A stretch of 64,000 nucleotides of DNA from CAVROP01 sp050012175 (GCA_050012175.1 JBEKHR010000012.1:62001-126000), one strand, 5' to 3'. Shown: positions 21,110 through 31,967, numbered from the stretch's first letter. Translations and numbers: made by a program. Notes: generated by a model not told the origin, from the sequence alone.

Positions 21110-24100
21110 TTGACACGAGCGATCTCAGGGTTCATCAGGTTGATGCAAACGAGTACCCTCCTGGTTTGCATTGTTTTCGGATGCGAATGCGCGTCCGCCC
21201 AAGTTGATTCAGGAACCGTTGTTGGGACAGTTAGAAACCCGGCGGGGGACGGAGCACACGGCGCCAAAGTCTTTCTCAAGAATGAAGGGACTTCCATTAC
21301 GAAATCCACTTACACACGGGGGGACGGCACGTACATTTTCACGCCGGTCAAGATCGGCACTTATTCCGTATCGGTGGAGCTTCAAGGATTCGTTCCCGCT
21401 TTTCAGACCGGCGTTGTCGTAGAGATTCAGCAGCAGGCTGTCGTCAACTTCAATCTAGTTGCCTCCCAAGCTGCCTCGGGAGCCAGCGTTTCCTCAGGAT
21501 CGACGGCGTCTTACACTTACGTGCCATCGGACAAGGTACTGAGTGCTGAGGCGCTCCGGACTCTCCCAGTATACAGCCGCAACTTCACCTTTTTGTCGCA
21601 GGTGGTTTCCGGCACAGGGCCCAGCGTAGAAACGTCCACCGGCTTGGCGACGACGGGGAGTTTCGCGGCCAACGGGGTTCAGCCTTACCAAAACAATTAT
21701 CTCCTCGACGGAGCCGACAACAACGACCGCTTCCCGGACTTCGTTCCAGGCACAGCGTACGAGGTCCTTCCTGCCATGGACGCGATTGAAGAATTCAGGG
21801 TTCAAAGCCCCACGTATAGCGCGGCCATCGGAGGAGGGGGCGGGGTGGTTGTAAACGCGACGACAAAATCAGGCACGAACGAGCTTCATGGAAGCGCCTG
21901 GGACTACTTCAGTAATGACGCCATTAATGCCGCCGATTTCTTCGACAACGCCATGGCTCTGAAAAGGGCGGAATTGCGCAAGAACCAATTTGGCGCAACT
22001 CTCGGTGGTCCCCTGAACATCCCGAATTTCTACAATGGCAAGAACAAGACATTCTTCTTTGCGGACTACCAGGGAACGAAGTTTCGCCAGGGGATTCCCA
22101 CCGTTGCGACAGTTCCCACAGTCGCGGAGCTAACCAGCGGATATACGGATTTCTCAGACTTGATCAGCGGGCAGCCGAAATGCACCTCTGGACCCGACCT
22201 GCTAGGGCGCACCTGGAACTGTGGCACGATTCTTGACCCGGCAACCACACGCTTGTTGACCACCGGCCAGCCTGATCCGATTACAGGTTACAGCGCCAGC
22301 GCCACGGGCTACGTCCGCGATCCTTTTCCGGGCAACCTGATCCCTGCCAAACGAGTTGACCCGGTGGCGGCGGGGCTGCTTAAACTTTATCCAGTCCCCA
22401 CCATCACGGGTATCTACAACAATTACGCGAGGAACGCGTACAGCCGAGGCGACGCCAACCAGTTTGATGCTCGCATCGATCACCACATGAGTGATCGCAA
22501 CCAGGTCTTCGCTCGTCTTAGCTACTTAAACAATCCCCATTTGCAGTCTGGTCCTTTCCCGGGCGTGGCGGATGGCGGAGGATACACGCAGACCGCTACG
22601 GCACTGAATGGCGTCTTGAGCGAAACCCACGTCATCTCCACGACGCTGATCAATGAGTTCCGGTTGGCGGCCGATTGGATGCATGCGGAGAGGGTGCAAG
22701 CCTACGTCAATGACCTCACCGATATCCCTGGACAGTATGGGATTACGGGAATTCCACAAGTAACAGGCAACGGCGGCCTGCCTACCATCAACGTTGGGAT
22801 TTACTCTCAACTGGGAAGCAGTCCTTACCTGTACGCGAATGACAACAACACGACCATTCAGGTGAGCGACAGCTTCTCCAAGATCAGGGGGCCTAGTCAC
22901 ACCATAAAGGGCGGGGTTGAGGGCCTGGAGATCAGGTCTGTGACCATTCAGCCTCCTTATTCGCGCGGGGAGTTCGATTTCTCAGGGAATTTCACCTCCA
23001 TCCCGAACGTCCTCGATGCCAGCACGGGCGCCGCCCAGTTTGTTACGATCCCTAAGGCGTCGTCGATTCCTTCCATCGGGCGGAGTAACGTGGGCGGGCC
23101 AAACCAGGTTTTTGCCTCCAACATCGTCAACATCGACAACCGGCGCAATTACGTCGCAGCCTACTTGCAAGACGAGTGGAAGAAGCACCCAAAGTTGACC
23201 ATCACTCTGGGCGCGAGGTGGGAGTACTTCCAGCCTTGGAAGGAAAGGTATAGCGCCGAGGCTAACTTTGTCCCGGGGGCCACAGGGAGTGGTACGTATG
23301 TGATTCCTTCCGGCCGCGGATTCGATACCCTCCCTTGCGGCCCTGCGTACCCAACGACCTGCGCCGTATCTTATATCAATACACTCTCCACCAGCTTTAC
23401 CGATACGCTCACGAACGACGGAATTACTCTCTCCTATGCACCCCGAGGAAGCCTCGTTCAGACCCAGAGGTTTAATGTTGCTCCCCGCATCGGGTTTGCT
23501 TATCAACTCACGCCTAAGGCTGTGGTTCGCCTTGGGTATGGGATGTTCTATGGTGGGCTGGAGAACGAGGGAGTCCAGGCGAACCTTGGCCGCAGCTATC
23601 CCTTCGAAATCAATTACAGGTACACCGGTCCCGATGATGGTACGCCCATCACCTATCCCAGCACGGGAGCCCACGCGACTGTGGAACAGGGCCTTGCACC
23701 AGTAGCGCTCATATCTCCAAAGGCTACGGCGAGCGAACTGGAATTGCGAGGTATCCAAAGCAATTTTAAGAATCCGTACACGCAGAGCGTTGACCTCACT
23801 ATACAATATCAACGGAGGACCAATGACCTTATTGAGCTCTCTTTGGTCGGGTCGCGGGGCACTCATCTTCTGATCAACCCAGGATTGAATGAAGTCGGCG
23901 AAATGCTCCCCACCTTCCAAGACCGCCAAGCCTATCAGCCTTTCTCGACCTTTGCCTACGGTTCAAGCTACCTGGCGACGACAGGGAACAACAGATACAT
24001 TTCCGGTCAATTGCAATATGTGCGAAACCTTGGGCACGGACTAAGTTTCCTCGCCAATTATACGTATGCGGAGAACCGGACGGATGCTCTGGACTTTTTC

Positions 24101-24760
24101 AACGTCGCAAGCCCGCAAACTTACCGCGCACCTTATATTCAGTCTTTCGGTCTCACGGGTGATTATCAACAGGCGGATTTCAATGTTCGGAACGCCTTAC
24201 ACTTCAGCGGTGGGTATGAGCTACCTCTTGGGCCGGGAAGACAATTCCTAGCGAACAAAGGCGACATCAGGGGGAAAGTCCTCGGCGGCTGGACTATTAA
24301 CTGGGTCCTGACAGTTGAGAGTGGTCAGCCGATGACCATTCCCTGTACCATTACGACCGCTTCCGGCGCCGGCTGCGATGCTATGCTTGGACAGGGGGCA
24401 AATCCCAACGCCGGACCGCACAATGTCAATCAGTTCTGGAATCCTGCGGCTTTCTATAATCCCGCGGTAACCACATCGACAGGGCAGAGCAACCTAGGGC
24501 CTCTGGGAGGTGCTCCCACCCAAGTTTACGGGCCGGACCTTCGCAGGCTCGACGCGGCCCTCCGAAGGAGCTTCCAGATTACGGAGAAAGTTCGGGTGGA
24601 CATCCGGGCTGAAGTCTACAATGCGATGAACCACCCGTACTTCGCGCCACCGTCGAACCTGAACTTCCTGAACACAACGAACTTCGGCCAGATCAGCTCG
24701 ACTCGCGATAACCCGAATGACGCGCGCGCGATCCAGTTTGGTATAAGATTCAACTTCTGA
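21110..24760 (+). CDS. Oar-type TonB-dependent receptor with carboxypeptidase-like N-domain
   Basis: A 1216-residue outer-membrane protein. A signal peptide (about 1-31, ending CASAQ) is followed by a carboxypeptidase-regulatory-like beta-sandwich (about 34-120, GTVVGTVRNPAGDGAHGAKVFLKNEGT). A plug region (DGADNNDRFPDF..., EFRVQSPTYSAAIGGGGGVVVNATTKSGTNELHGSAWDYF) and a beta-barrel ending in IQFGIRFNF, with a C-terminal Phe, complete it. This is the layout of the large acidobacterial receptors related to myxobacterial Oar. The ligand is unknown, often inferred to be plant or microbial polymers. The start is TTG 21110 with GGAGG just upstream; ATG 21143 is the alternative. Confidence 0.9.
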   Translation: MTRAISGFIRLMQTSTLLVCIVFGCECASAQVDSGTVVGTVRNPAGDGAHGAKVFLKNEGTSITKSTYTRGDGTYIFTPVKIGTYSVSVELQGFVPAFQTGVVVEIQQQAVVNFNLVASQAASGASVSSGSTASYTYVPSDKVLSAEALRTLPVYSRNFTFLSQVVSGTGPSVETSTGLATTGSFAANGVQPYQNNYLLDGADNNDRFPDFVPGTAYEVLPAMDAIEEFRVQSPTYSAAIGGGGGVVVNATTKSGTNELHGSAWDYFSNDAINAADFFDNAMALKRAELRKNQFGATLGGPLNIPNFYNGKNKTFFFADYQGTKFRQGIPTVATVPTVAELTSGYTDFSDLISGQPKCTSGPDLLGRTWNCGTILDPATTRLLTTGQPDPITGYSASATGYVRDPFPGNLIPAKRVDPVAAGLLKLYPVPTITGIYNNYARNAYSRGDANQFDARIDHHMSDRNQVFARLSYLNNPHLQSGPFPGVADGGGYTQTATALNGVLSETHVISTTLINEFRLAADWMHAERVQAYVNDLTDIPGQYGITGIPQVTGNGGLPTINVGIYSQLGSSPYLYANDNNTTIQVSDSFSKIRGPSHTIKGGVEGLEIRSVTIQPPYSRGEFDFSGNFTSIPNVLDASTGAAQFVTIPKASSIPSIGRSNVGGPNQVFASNIVNIDNRRNYVAAYLQDEWKKHPKLTITLGARWEYFQPWKERYSAEANFVPGATGSGTYVIPSGRGFDTLPCGPAYPTTCAVSYINTLSTSFTDTLTNDGITLSYAPRGSLVQTQRFNVAPRIGFAYQLTPKAVVRLGYGMFYGGLENEGVQANLGRSYPFEINYRYTGPDDGTPITYPSTGAHATVEQGLAPVALISPKATASELELRGIQSNFKNPYTQSVDLTIQYQRRTNDLIELSLVGSRGTHLLINPGLNEVGEMLPTFQDRQAYQPFSTFAYGSSYLATTGNNRYISGQLQYVRNLGHGLSFLANYTYAENRTDALDFFNVASPQTYRAPYIQSFGLTGDYQQADFNVRNALHFSGGYELPLGPGRQFLANKGDIRGKVLGGWTINWVLTVESGQPMTIPCTITTASGAGCDAMLGQGANPNAGPHNVNQFWNPAAFYNPAVTTSTGQSNLGPLGGAPTQVYGPDLRRLDAALRRSFQITEKVRVDIRAEVYNAMNHPYFAPPSNLNFLNTTNFGQISSTRDNPNDARAIQFGIRFNF

Positions 24761-24939
24761 GTTTGACGATATGTAAGGCAGGCTTTTTGCCCCGGCCGAC
24801 ATCAAAGCGAAGCCGGAGAGGAATGGGCCGTGACTTATGAGAAAGAAGCCCACGGGTCAAATGACCTCTCAGGAAAAACAGGGACGCGGAGATCAGGAAT
24901 ATTCTCCTTTGCTCCGCCGCCTGAATTAGGAAGGTGGAC

Positions 24940-27900
24940 ATGTTGAGTATCTTTTCCTTATTGCTTTCCATTCTCCTCAGTGTTTTGAATCCTGTAGGCC
25001 ACAAACCAGCCGGGATGCCTTCCCCTACGCGAGACTTCTCTATGTCTAAAGCACGCGTTTTGAAATCATACCGCGCGTTGCCGATGAGTTTTGAGATGAA
25101 CCAGGGGCAGGCGGACCGCACCGTCCGGTTTCTGGCGCGAGGCCAGGGCTACGCTATTCTCCTGAAACCGAGCGAAGCGCTGCTGGCGTTGCAACCGCCG
25201 GGCCAAAACACTCGGCTCCCCGAAAAGGCGGGAGAGCTGCCAAGACCACCTTATCGCGTGCTGAAAATGAAGATCGAGAGAGCGAATCTCTCTGCCCCCG
25301 CAACCGGTCTCCACCGCCTCGCCGGCATCAGTAACTATTTTATTGGCAATGACCCCAGCCGCTGGCACACCCATATTCCGACTTATGAGAAGGTGCAGTT
25401 TGAGAATGTTCGCCCCGGCGTAAATCTTGTTTACTACGGGAATCAAAGGCAACTGGAATACGATTTCGTCCTGTCGCCGGGCGTCAGGCCTGAGTCCTTG
25501 AGGCTGAGTTTCGAGGGCAGCGACGCCACAGTTGATGAGCAGGGTGATTTGGTCTTCACCTCGACGGGTGGCAAGGTAACTTTTCGCCGGCCGGTCGCCT
25601 ACCAGTGTTACAAACCTGACCCCGGAAGGAAGCATTTCCTTACCGCCTCCTATGTTCTCAAAGGGCACAACAGGGTGGGCTTTGTTGTCCCCGATTATGA
25701 CCCGCGTGAGCCGCTCATTATTGATCCGGTTCTGTATTACTCAACCTACCTCGGTGGCAATGGAGGTGACGCAGGAAATGCTGTTGCCTTGGATACCCTG
25801 AATGATGCCTTTGTTACCGGCAGCACCGCCTCAACCAATTTCCCGACCGTCAATCCTTACCAAAAGTCTTACGGGGGCGACACGGACGCATTTGTGACCA
25901 TGGTGAGATATGACGGCGAGGCAGTGATTTACTCCACCTATTTGGGTGGGAATAACTTTGACGTAGGCAACGGGATTGCCGTGGACAATTCAGGGGATGC
26001 CTATATCACAGGCAATACTTCCTCCGCGGATTTCCCAACTACTGCCAACGTCTTTCAAACCACATTTGGCGGCATCACAGACGCTTTTGTGGCCAAATTG
26101 GATCCCAGTGGCTCTCACTTGCTGTATTCGTCGTACCTCGGCGGAAGCAATGTTGATTACGGGATGGGCATTGCTTTGGACCAATTTGCCAATGCCTATG
26201 TGACAGGCTACACGCAATCCACCGATTTTCCCACCGTCAAGCCGATTCAGTCCGGTAACGCTGGCAGTGGGGATGCCTTTGTGGCCAAAGTCAATACTCA
26301 AGCGACGGAACTGGTCTATTCCACTTATCTGGGGGGGGGTAGCGCGGACTCGGGCCAGGGGATCGCAGTGGATCTCGGCGGCTCTCCCTATGTGGTCGGT
26401 TACACTTATTCCACAAACTTTCCGACTTTCAATCCCTACCAGCTTCATAATGCGGGCAGCGTCGATGCGTTTATCACCAAGTTGAGTAACGATGGGTCCA
26501 CCTTTGCGTTCTCGACCTACCTGGGCGGAAGCGGGGACGACAGAGGCTGGGCGATCGCGGTAGACAAGGAAAACAACATTTACGTCGCCGGTAGCACGCT
26601 GACACCGTGTACTCCCGCCTCGACCACAACAACCCTGTGCAATCCCACCGAGACCTTTCCCACTACTCCTGGTGCCTTTCAGACCCTCAACACTTCCCAG
26701 TCCCCGGGATATTCCGATGTGTTCGTCACCAAGCTCAACTTTATAGGCAATGCCTTGCTTTATTCCACTCTGGTGGGCGGAGCCTGGACGGATTCGCCGG
26801 CGGGAATAGCGGTCGACAGTTCGGGGGATGCCTACGTTACCGGATACACCCAATCGAATAACTTTCCCACAGCCAATGCCGTGCAGGCAAGCTATACCGG
26901 AGGCACCTGCGGGCGGAACCCCTGTCCGGACGCCTTCATAACCGAAGTGAATCCCCAAGGATCGGCGCTGGTGTACTCCACATACCTGGGGGGAAGCGCC
27001 GCAAACTGGGGTAATGGTATTGCTCTGGACAGCAACACCCCGCCCAACGCGTACGTCGTAGGGACGACGACCTCTTCCGATTTTCCTGCTATCGCGCTCG
27101 CTTATCAAAGCGGGCCGGGGAACTCAACGGGGCTTGGGCAAGCCTTCGTCTCAATGCTTGAGCAGACCGATGCTGCGGGTGTTGCCCTGACCCCGCAAAA
27201 ACTGGAGTTTGGACCTGTAAACCTTTACACGCCCAGTCATTTGACCTCCCTCAACGTTCCTGCCACGGTGACTCTCATGAACGTCGGCACGGTGCCGCTT
27301 CAGGTGACAAGCATTACCACGACCGGCGATTTTGCTGAGACTGACAATTGCGTGGGAACCGTCCCGGCCGGCGGAGGACGTTGCACCATCAACGTCACGT
27401 TCACTCCCACGGTGCTGGTGGCTGAAACCGAGCAGCTAGCCATCAACGACAATGCAACGGGAAGTCCGCATTTGGTCAGTCTTACCGGCACCGGCATCAA
27501 TGCAGTGACCACGGTACTGTTTACGCCCCCCAGTCTGGTGTTCCCCGCTCAAAAAATTAACACAACCAGCACAGCGCTGACTGTGACCATGACAAATAAC
27601 GGTACCAGTAATGTCCCCCTGACAATTACCAACATTGCGGCGACTGGCGACTTCGCAGAAACCAACAACTGCCCCTCGACCCCCTTTACACTCGCCGTCG
27701 GCGCAAATTGCAGTTTCTATGTAACTTTCACCCCCACTGCTACGGGCACCCGTACTGGAACTCTCACCATAACTGACAACGTAGCCAGCGGTGCATCGAG
27801 CGTATCTTTGACGGGGGTTGGAAACCCTGTCTTTAACCTGAGTTCTCCAACGCTTTCGCAGAATCTCCTCATCGGGATGACCACTACCACCTTTACCATA

Positions 27901-28752
27901 ACCCTTTCGGCCCCCAGCTCCTTCACGGACACCATCGCGCTCTCCTGCACGTCCGGGACGTGCTCCTTCAACCCAACGACGATCGCTTTGGGTCAGCCCA
28001 CCATACCCACGACCAGCACCTTGACCCTCTCGGGACTATCGCCTTCAACTTCGAACCCCTACACCTTCACCGTCAGTGGAACTGACACCACCACCAGCAT
28101 CGGGACGGCCACGCTGACTTTGACGATATTTTTTGAGGACTTTTCCGTTTCTGCCGTTCCAGCCATTAACACCGTGCAGTCCGGGGCGTCGACAATCTAT
28201 ACGGCCACCGTGTCGCCCATCAATGGCTTTAACCAACCCGTGGTTCTGAGTTGTCCCAGCAGCACCTTGCCGCAGGGAGCGTCATGTCTCTTCAATCCCG
28301 CGGGAGTGACCCCCATTGGTGGAGCTGTTTCCTCCCTGTTAACGGTGAGCACGACGGCGCAATCAACCTCAACTTCAGGGTTGCTCCCGCGCGCCCGCCC
28401 CCGCATACCTCCCGGACCAATGATGATGCTTGTATTGTGGGGGGCATGCAATCTGATGGCGCTTGGCGCCTTGCTGCTCCGGCGCAAAATGGGGGGCCGT
28501 GGGACGGGGAGGCGCAAAGGACTCATTTACGCCCAGGTGGCTCTTGCCACGCTTGTTCTTGCCACAGCCTTCTGGATGAGCTGTGACACTCAGATCTACA
28601 CCAATGTCATCCAGCCCTCTACGATCAACGGAACTCCGACAGGTAACTACCATATAACTATCCAGGGAGCGTTTACCGGGACAACTGCGATTACTAACGG
28701 GACTACTACGACTGTCGACCGTATAACTACGGTCAACCTTACTGTGCAATGA
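24940..28752 (+). CDS. SBBP-repeat beta-propeller protein with ASH/choice-of-anchor-D domains
   Basis: About 1270 residues, secreted or surface-anchored. An N-terminal signal-like helix is followed by a domain of the type preceding SBBP repeats (about 40-265: SFEMNQGQADRTVRFLARGQGY...HTHIPTYEKVQFENVRPGVNLVYYG). At least eight SBBP repeats follow (about 265-740; YSTYLGG...D.G.GIAVD..G.AYVTG.T.S.NFPT). Two choice-of-anchor-D/ASH modules (about 745-970) and Ig-like modules come next, then a late membrane helix (LVLWGACNLMALGALLLR) and a Thr-rich tail. ATG 24940 is used (GGAAGG at 5 nt); GTG 24934 is also possible. It follows the receptor gene by 179 bp, so the two may act together at the cell surface. 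Confidence 0.88.
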   Translation: MLSIFSLLLSILLSVLNPVGHKPAGMPSPTRDFSMSKARVLKSYRALPMSFEMNQGQADRTVRFLARGQGYAILLKPSEALLALQPPGQNTRLPEKAGELPRPPYRVLKMKIERANLSAPATGLHRLAGISNYFIGNDPSRWHTHIPTYEKVQFENVRPGVNLVYYGNQRQLEYDFVLSPGVRPESLRLSFEGSDATVDEQGDLVFTSTGGKVTFRRPVAYQCYKPDPGRKHFLTASYVLKGHNRVGFVVPDYDPREPLIIDPVLYYSTYLGGNGGDAGNAVALDTLNDAFVTGSTASTNFPTVNPYQKSYGGDTDAFVTMVRYDGEAVIYSTYLGGNNFDVGNGIAVDNSGDAYITGNTSSADFPTTANVFQTTFGGITDAFVAKLDPSGSHLLYSSYLGGSNVDYGMGIALDQFANAYVTGYTQSTDFPTVKPIQSGNAGSGDAFVAKVNTQATELVYSTYLGGGSADSGQGIAVDLGGSPYVVGYTYSTNFPTFNPYQLHNAGSVDAFITKLSNDGSTFAFSTYLGGSGDDRGWAIAVDKENNIYVAGSTLTPCTPASTTTTLCNPTETFPTTPGAFQTLNTSQSPGYSDVFVTKLNFIGNALLYSTLVGGAWTDSPAGIAVDSSGDAYVTGYTQSNNFPTANAVQASYTGGTCGRNPCPDAFITEVNPQGSALVYSTYLGGSAANWGNGIALDSNTPPNAYVVGTTTSSDFPAIALAYQSGPGNSTGLGQAFVSMLEQTDAAGVALTPQKLEFGPVNLYTPSHLTSLNVPATVTLMNVGTVPLQVTSITTTGDFAETDNCVGTVPAGGGRCTINVTFTPTVLVAETEQLAINDNATGSPHLVSLTGTGINAVTTVLFTPPSLVFPAQKINTTSTALTVTMTNNGTSNVPLTITNIAATGDFAETNNCPSTPFTLAVGANCSFYVTFTPTATGTRTGTLTITDNVASGASSVSLTGVGNPVFNLSSPTLSQNLLIGMTTTTFTITLSAPSSFTDTIALSCTSGTCSFNPTTIALGQPTIPTTSTLTLSGLSPSTSNPYTFTVSGTDTTTSIGTATLTLTIFFEDFSVSAVPAINTVQSGASTIYTATVSPINGFNQPVVLSCPSSTLPQGASCLFNPAGVTPIGGAVSSLLTVSTTAQSTSTSGLLPRARPRIPPGPMMMLVLWGACNLMALGALLLRRKMGGRGTGRRKGLIYAQVALATLVLATAFWMSCDTQIYTNVIQPSTINGTPTGNYHITIQGAFTGTTAITNGTTTTVDRITTVNLTVQ

Positions 28753-29006
28753 CAACTGTAAGGACGTATCCGCCAGCCCGATGGACTTGAACGAGTGCCA
28801 TTACGGAGAGCGCGCAGGGGGTTGTTACTGCAAGGTTCTTGGAAACGAAACAGGGGCAGCGAGCGAGTAGCGGAGACCTGCCTAGCCGTTTTCCAACAGT
28901 GTATTGAATCTTCGCTTTTTCGAAATAGCGAATTTCGAGGTCGCCATCCAGACTCTAAAGCCGCCGTCAACAAACGGCCGTCGAGTTCGGGTTTTTCAGA
29001 AACCTG
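28753..29006. other. Convergent intergenic region
   Basis: 254 bp between the ends of convergent genes. CTTTTTCGAAATAGCGAATTTCG near 28914-28937 contains a weak palindrome, otherwise nothing recognisable. Confidence 0.4.
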
Positions 29007-31922
29007 CTAGAAGTTGAACATCACCTGAAAGTCGACGCGGCGGTTGGCTGCGGATGACGAGAAAAACCCTCCCACGAGCGAATTCGAATGTCCAAAGCCC
29101 GGTGAAGTGAGATCGCCAATCGGTGTCCCCAGGTTCACGGTGTTGAAGCAATTTCGCGCGTTGACGCTAAAAGTGAGGCTATAGCGCGCGTTTACTGCGC
29201 TTCCCGGGCTGAAGAAACCCCCACCACCTCCTCCCCCACTCAACCCGCGGCCGCCGAGGCCGGGACCGTAGCCCCCACCGCGTCCTCCTGGCCCGCCACC
29301 GGGTCCGCCACCAGGTCCGCGGGAGGAGCCAGGACCCTCAGGCTTTCTTCCGAAGCCAAACGTCTTGCTAAGGCGTAGGTTCACCGTGAATTGGCCGGGG
29401 CCGGTACCGTAGTTTGGTGGAATGATGGTCTCCCCGGAATTGGGCGTGGTGTCGAAAGTGCCCCAGCGAGTCACCACGACATTAGGTCCCGATGCGCCGG
29501 GGGCGGCGAAGGCAGGCCGCGCATTGTAGATACCAGTCCCATACACGTCCTGACCCAACGTAATATTAAAGGGTGCGCCAGTGTTCGCGACCACGAAGGG
29601 GCTGATGCCAAACCCGCGCGGCAGGGTCCAGGTGCCGCCCACGAAGACGCGGTGGCGGACATCGAACGCCGCCCGCCCGTAGTCTTCCTCGACATCGTAC
29701 GGGTTCATCGGAGAACTCAAGACGCCGCGCGTGTTGCTGTGAGCGTAGCCGAGGGTGTACACGCCAAATAACATAAGCTTTGTTCCCATGCGCAGGTTGA
29801 AGTTCGCGATCAACTGATTCTGATTAAAGAGACCGGCGGACTCGTACTGGTAGATGTTTCCAGAGTTCGGGTACGGTAGCTGGCCGACCGAGGGCTCTCC
29901 CAGGGGATACGTTCCCGGAAGGGGAGCATTGATGTCGCGGGTGAAAAGCTGATGAACCCCGTGCGCGTTGAGATAGGTGGCGGACACAGTGGCATTCTTG
30001 GATAATTGCCGCTCCAGGCCGACGCCCGCCTGCATTGTATACGGCGCTCGTAAGTTCGGATCAATCTGGTATTTAGAACTGCTCGCCAGCATGCTCAGGG
30101 TCGGAACGTTGGGGAAGAGGCTCAAGATGGCCGGCGATGTAACCACGAACTGCTGCTGGTTGGTGCCATTCAGCCGCTCCGCTTGGAGCAACTGGGTCTG
30201 CATGAAGCGGTCATAGAAAATGCCAAAGCCGGCCCGCAGGACGGTTTTGGGCGCCTTTCCGTGACCGAGGCCCCAGGCTAAACCCAGCCGCGGAGCGATG
30301 TCGGCGTGGTCGTGAATATCGTTCTGCGTCTCGAAGCGGAGGCCCAGGCTGAGCGTCATATTGGGACGGGCCCGCCAGTCATCCTCTCCGTAAAGTCCCA
30401 GGTCAAGGAGATTAACACTCGCGTGAGGGTTCCCAAAGCCGATCAAGAGCTGGCTCGGCTGAGCGGCTTGATATGCGGCGAGCGAAGGAAACGTAAACAT
30501 GCCGTTGGAGTATGCGATCGAGCTGCTGAACTCGTCCACGTCCCGTAGGCGCCCTCCGAACCTTATGAAGTTCTTGCCCAGAGAAATGGAAGTGTAGTTC
30601 TGGAACTCGTAGTGATCCTCGGTGTCTATGACCTTTCCCATGCTATCGCCGCCGCTCGTGAATGCGCCTAGCACCGAGACCTCGCATGGCGGCACTTGCA
30701 GAAGGCAGCCAGCAGGATTGCCGCCGCCCGTGAATGCCGAGTACTGCGGCGTCTGGTTGCTACTGTCGTGAAGGTATTGGAAGCGGGCTTGGTTCACCGT
30801 CCTCTCGCTGAACACTTGCGTATCGCTCACCTGGATGGTGTGTTCGGTGCCGTTGGCGTTGTAGGCCTGCGAGGGGAGAGAAAACTGCCCGATTCCGTCG
30901 TTGGTATCATTGTTCTGCCAGAGCTGGTAGCGCACCGTTAAGACATTCTTCGAGCTGAGCTGATAGTCGAGCCGGGGACTGAGGTTCATCCGCATTTGGG
31001 GATGGAGTACGGATTGGCTGAATGGAACCGGAGTCAAATCGGGACTGAGAATGAAGGCGCTCACGACGTTCACGTCGTTAATGTCCCGGCGAAATACATT
31101 GAAGAAAAAAGATGCCTTCTTGCTGATGGGACCGCCGATGTTTCCATTGTAGAACTCCGAATGATAGCCCGGCTCTTCGGTGGCGAAAGGGTTCCGCGTG
31201 TTGAAGGCAGAGGAATTCCCATTCACGAAGACTTGGCCGTGGTACTGGCTCATTCCGGGTTTGGTGGTGATTTCGATGCGGCCATAGCCGAGCTTGTCGT
31301 ATTCCGCCGAGAAGGGATTCTGGTTGACCCGGATCTCGAGAATCGAGGACTTGGGCGGGAGCTGGCCGCCGGTAAATCCGTCAATATAGATCTGGCCTCC
31401 GTTCGGCCCTGCCGAGGGTCCAGCCAGCGCCTCCAGCTCGGACTGCAATTCATCGGGGTCATCGGAGAGCGATTCGAGCTCCTTTCCCGAGATGACGAGC
31501 GAACTGGCGTTGTTCTCGGGATTGACGCTAACGGTTGGCGCCTCGCCCGAGACGGTGATCTTTTGCACTTCCTGCTCGATCTGAAGCGAGATGCTGAGCT
31601 TTTGAACCTGATCTGCGCTGATTTCAATTCCCTGCTGCTCATACACCGCAAAACCTTTCGCGATGGCCTTCACCGTGTACTTCCCGGGTGCCAGTGCTTT
31701 GAATTCGTAAACCCCGTCCCGGTTCCCTTGTACGGCTTGGGTCTGTCCTGTCGCTGAGGTCACCAGGACGGTCGCTTGCGTCACCGCCCCACCTGAAGGG
31801 TCATTCACCTGGCAGCGCAGCGTCCCGGAAGGGGTTTGCGCGAACAAGGGGCTTGCCAGAATTGGCGCCAAGAAAAGCACCAGAGAAATAGAAGCGTACT
31901 TCCCAAACAGCCGAAATTTCAT
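29007..31922 (-). CDS. TonB-dependent receptor-like protein with carboxypeptidase-like N-domain and Gly-rich segment
   Basis: About 971 residues from ATG 31920-31922 (AGGAGA upstream). A signal peptide (SISLVLFLAPILASPLFAQ) precedes a carboxypeptidase-regulatory-like domain (about 30-110, GTLRCQVNDPSGGAVTQATVLVTSATGQTQ). Plug (about 130-230, IYIDGFTGGQLPPKSSILEIRVNQNPFSAEYDKLGYGRIEITTKPG) and barrel follow, ending in VDFQVMFNF. Near residue 860-900 a run dominated by Gly, Arg and Pro (GPGGGPGGGPGGRGGG and onward) replaces what should be a barrel loop. It lies 45 bp downstream of the DUF5666 gene on the same strand and is probably in one operon with it. Confidence 0.9.
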   Translation of the reverse strand: MKFRLFGKYASISLVLFLAPILASPLFAQTPSGTLRCQVNDPSGGAVTQATVLVTSATGQTQAVQGNRDGVYEFKALAPGKYTVKAIAKGFAVYEQQGIEISADQVQKLSISLQIEQEVQKITVSGEAPTVSVNPENNASSLVISGKELESLSDDPDELQSELEALAGPSAGPNGGQIYIDGFTGGQLPPKSSILEIRVNQNPFSAEYDKLGYGRIEITTKPGMSQYHGQVFVNGNSSAFNTRNPFATEEPGYHSEFYNGNIGGPISKKASFFFNVFRRDINDVNVVSAFILSPDLTPVPFSQSVLHPQMRMNLSPRLDYQLSSKNVLTVRYQLWQNNDTNDGIGQFSLPSQAYNANGTEHTIQVSDTQVFSERTVNQARFQYLHDSSNQTPQYSAFTGGGNPAGCLLQVPPCEVSVLGAFTSGGDSMGKVIDTEDHYEFQNYTSISLGKNFIRFGGRLRDVDEFSSSIAYSNGMFTFPSLAAYQAAQPSQLLIGFGNPHASVNLLDLGLYGEDDWRARPNMTLSLGLRFETQNDIHDHADIAPRLGLAWGLGHGKAPKTVLRAGFGIFYDRFMQTQLLQAERLNGTNQQQFVVTSPAILSLFPNVPTLSMLASSSKYQIDPNLRAPYTMQAGVGLERQLSKNATVSATYLNAHGVHQLFTRDINAPLPGTYPLGEPSVGQLPYPNSGNIYQYESAGLFNQNQLIANFNLRMGTKLMLFGVYTLGYAHSNTRGVLSSPMNPYDVEEDYGRAAFDVRHRVFVGGTWTLPRGFGISPFVVANTGAPFNITLGQDVYGTGIYNARPAFAAPGASGPNVVVTRWGTFDTTPNSGETIIPPNYGTGPGQFTVNLRLSKTFGFGRKPEGPGSSRGPGGGPGGGPGGRGGGYGPGLGGRGLSGGGGGGGFFSPGSAVNARYSLTFSVNARNCFNTVNLGTPIGDLTSPGFGHSNSLVGGFFSSSAANRRVDFQVMFNF

Positions 31923-31967
31923 TGAGTCTCCTGCGAAAGCGCCCACGCTTTACAACCGGGCGCTGAA

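Noticed and set aside
22982..23929. 315-codon minus-strand frame opposite the receptor gene
   Set aside because: Shadow of the receptor barrel region; no ribosome site or domain.
25990..27108. 372-codon minus-strand frame opposite the SBBP repeats
   Set aside because: It arises from the repeated codon structure of the SBBP gene; the apparent protein repeats mirror the plus-strand repeats.
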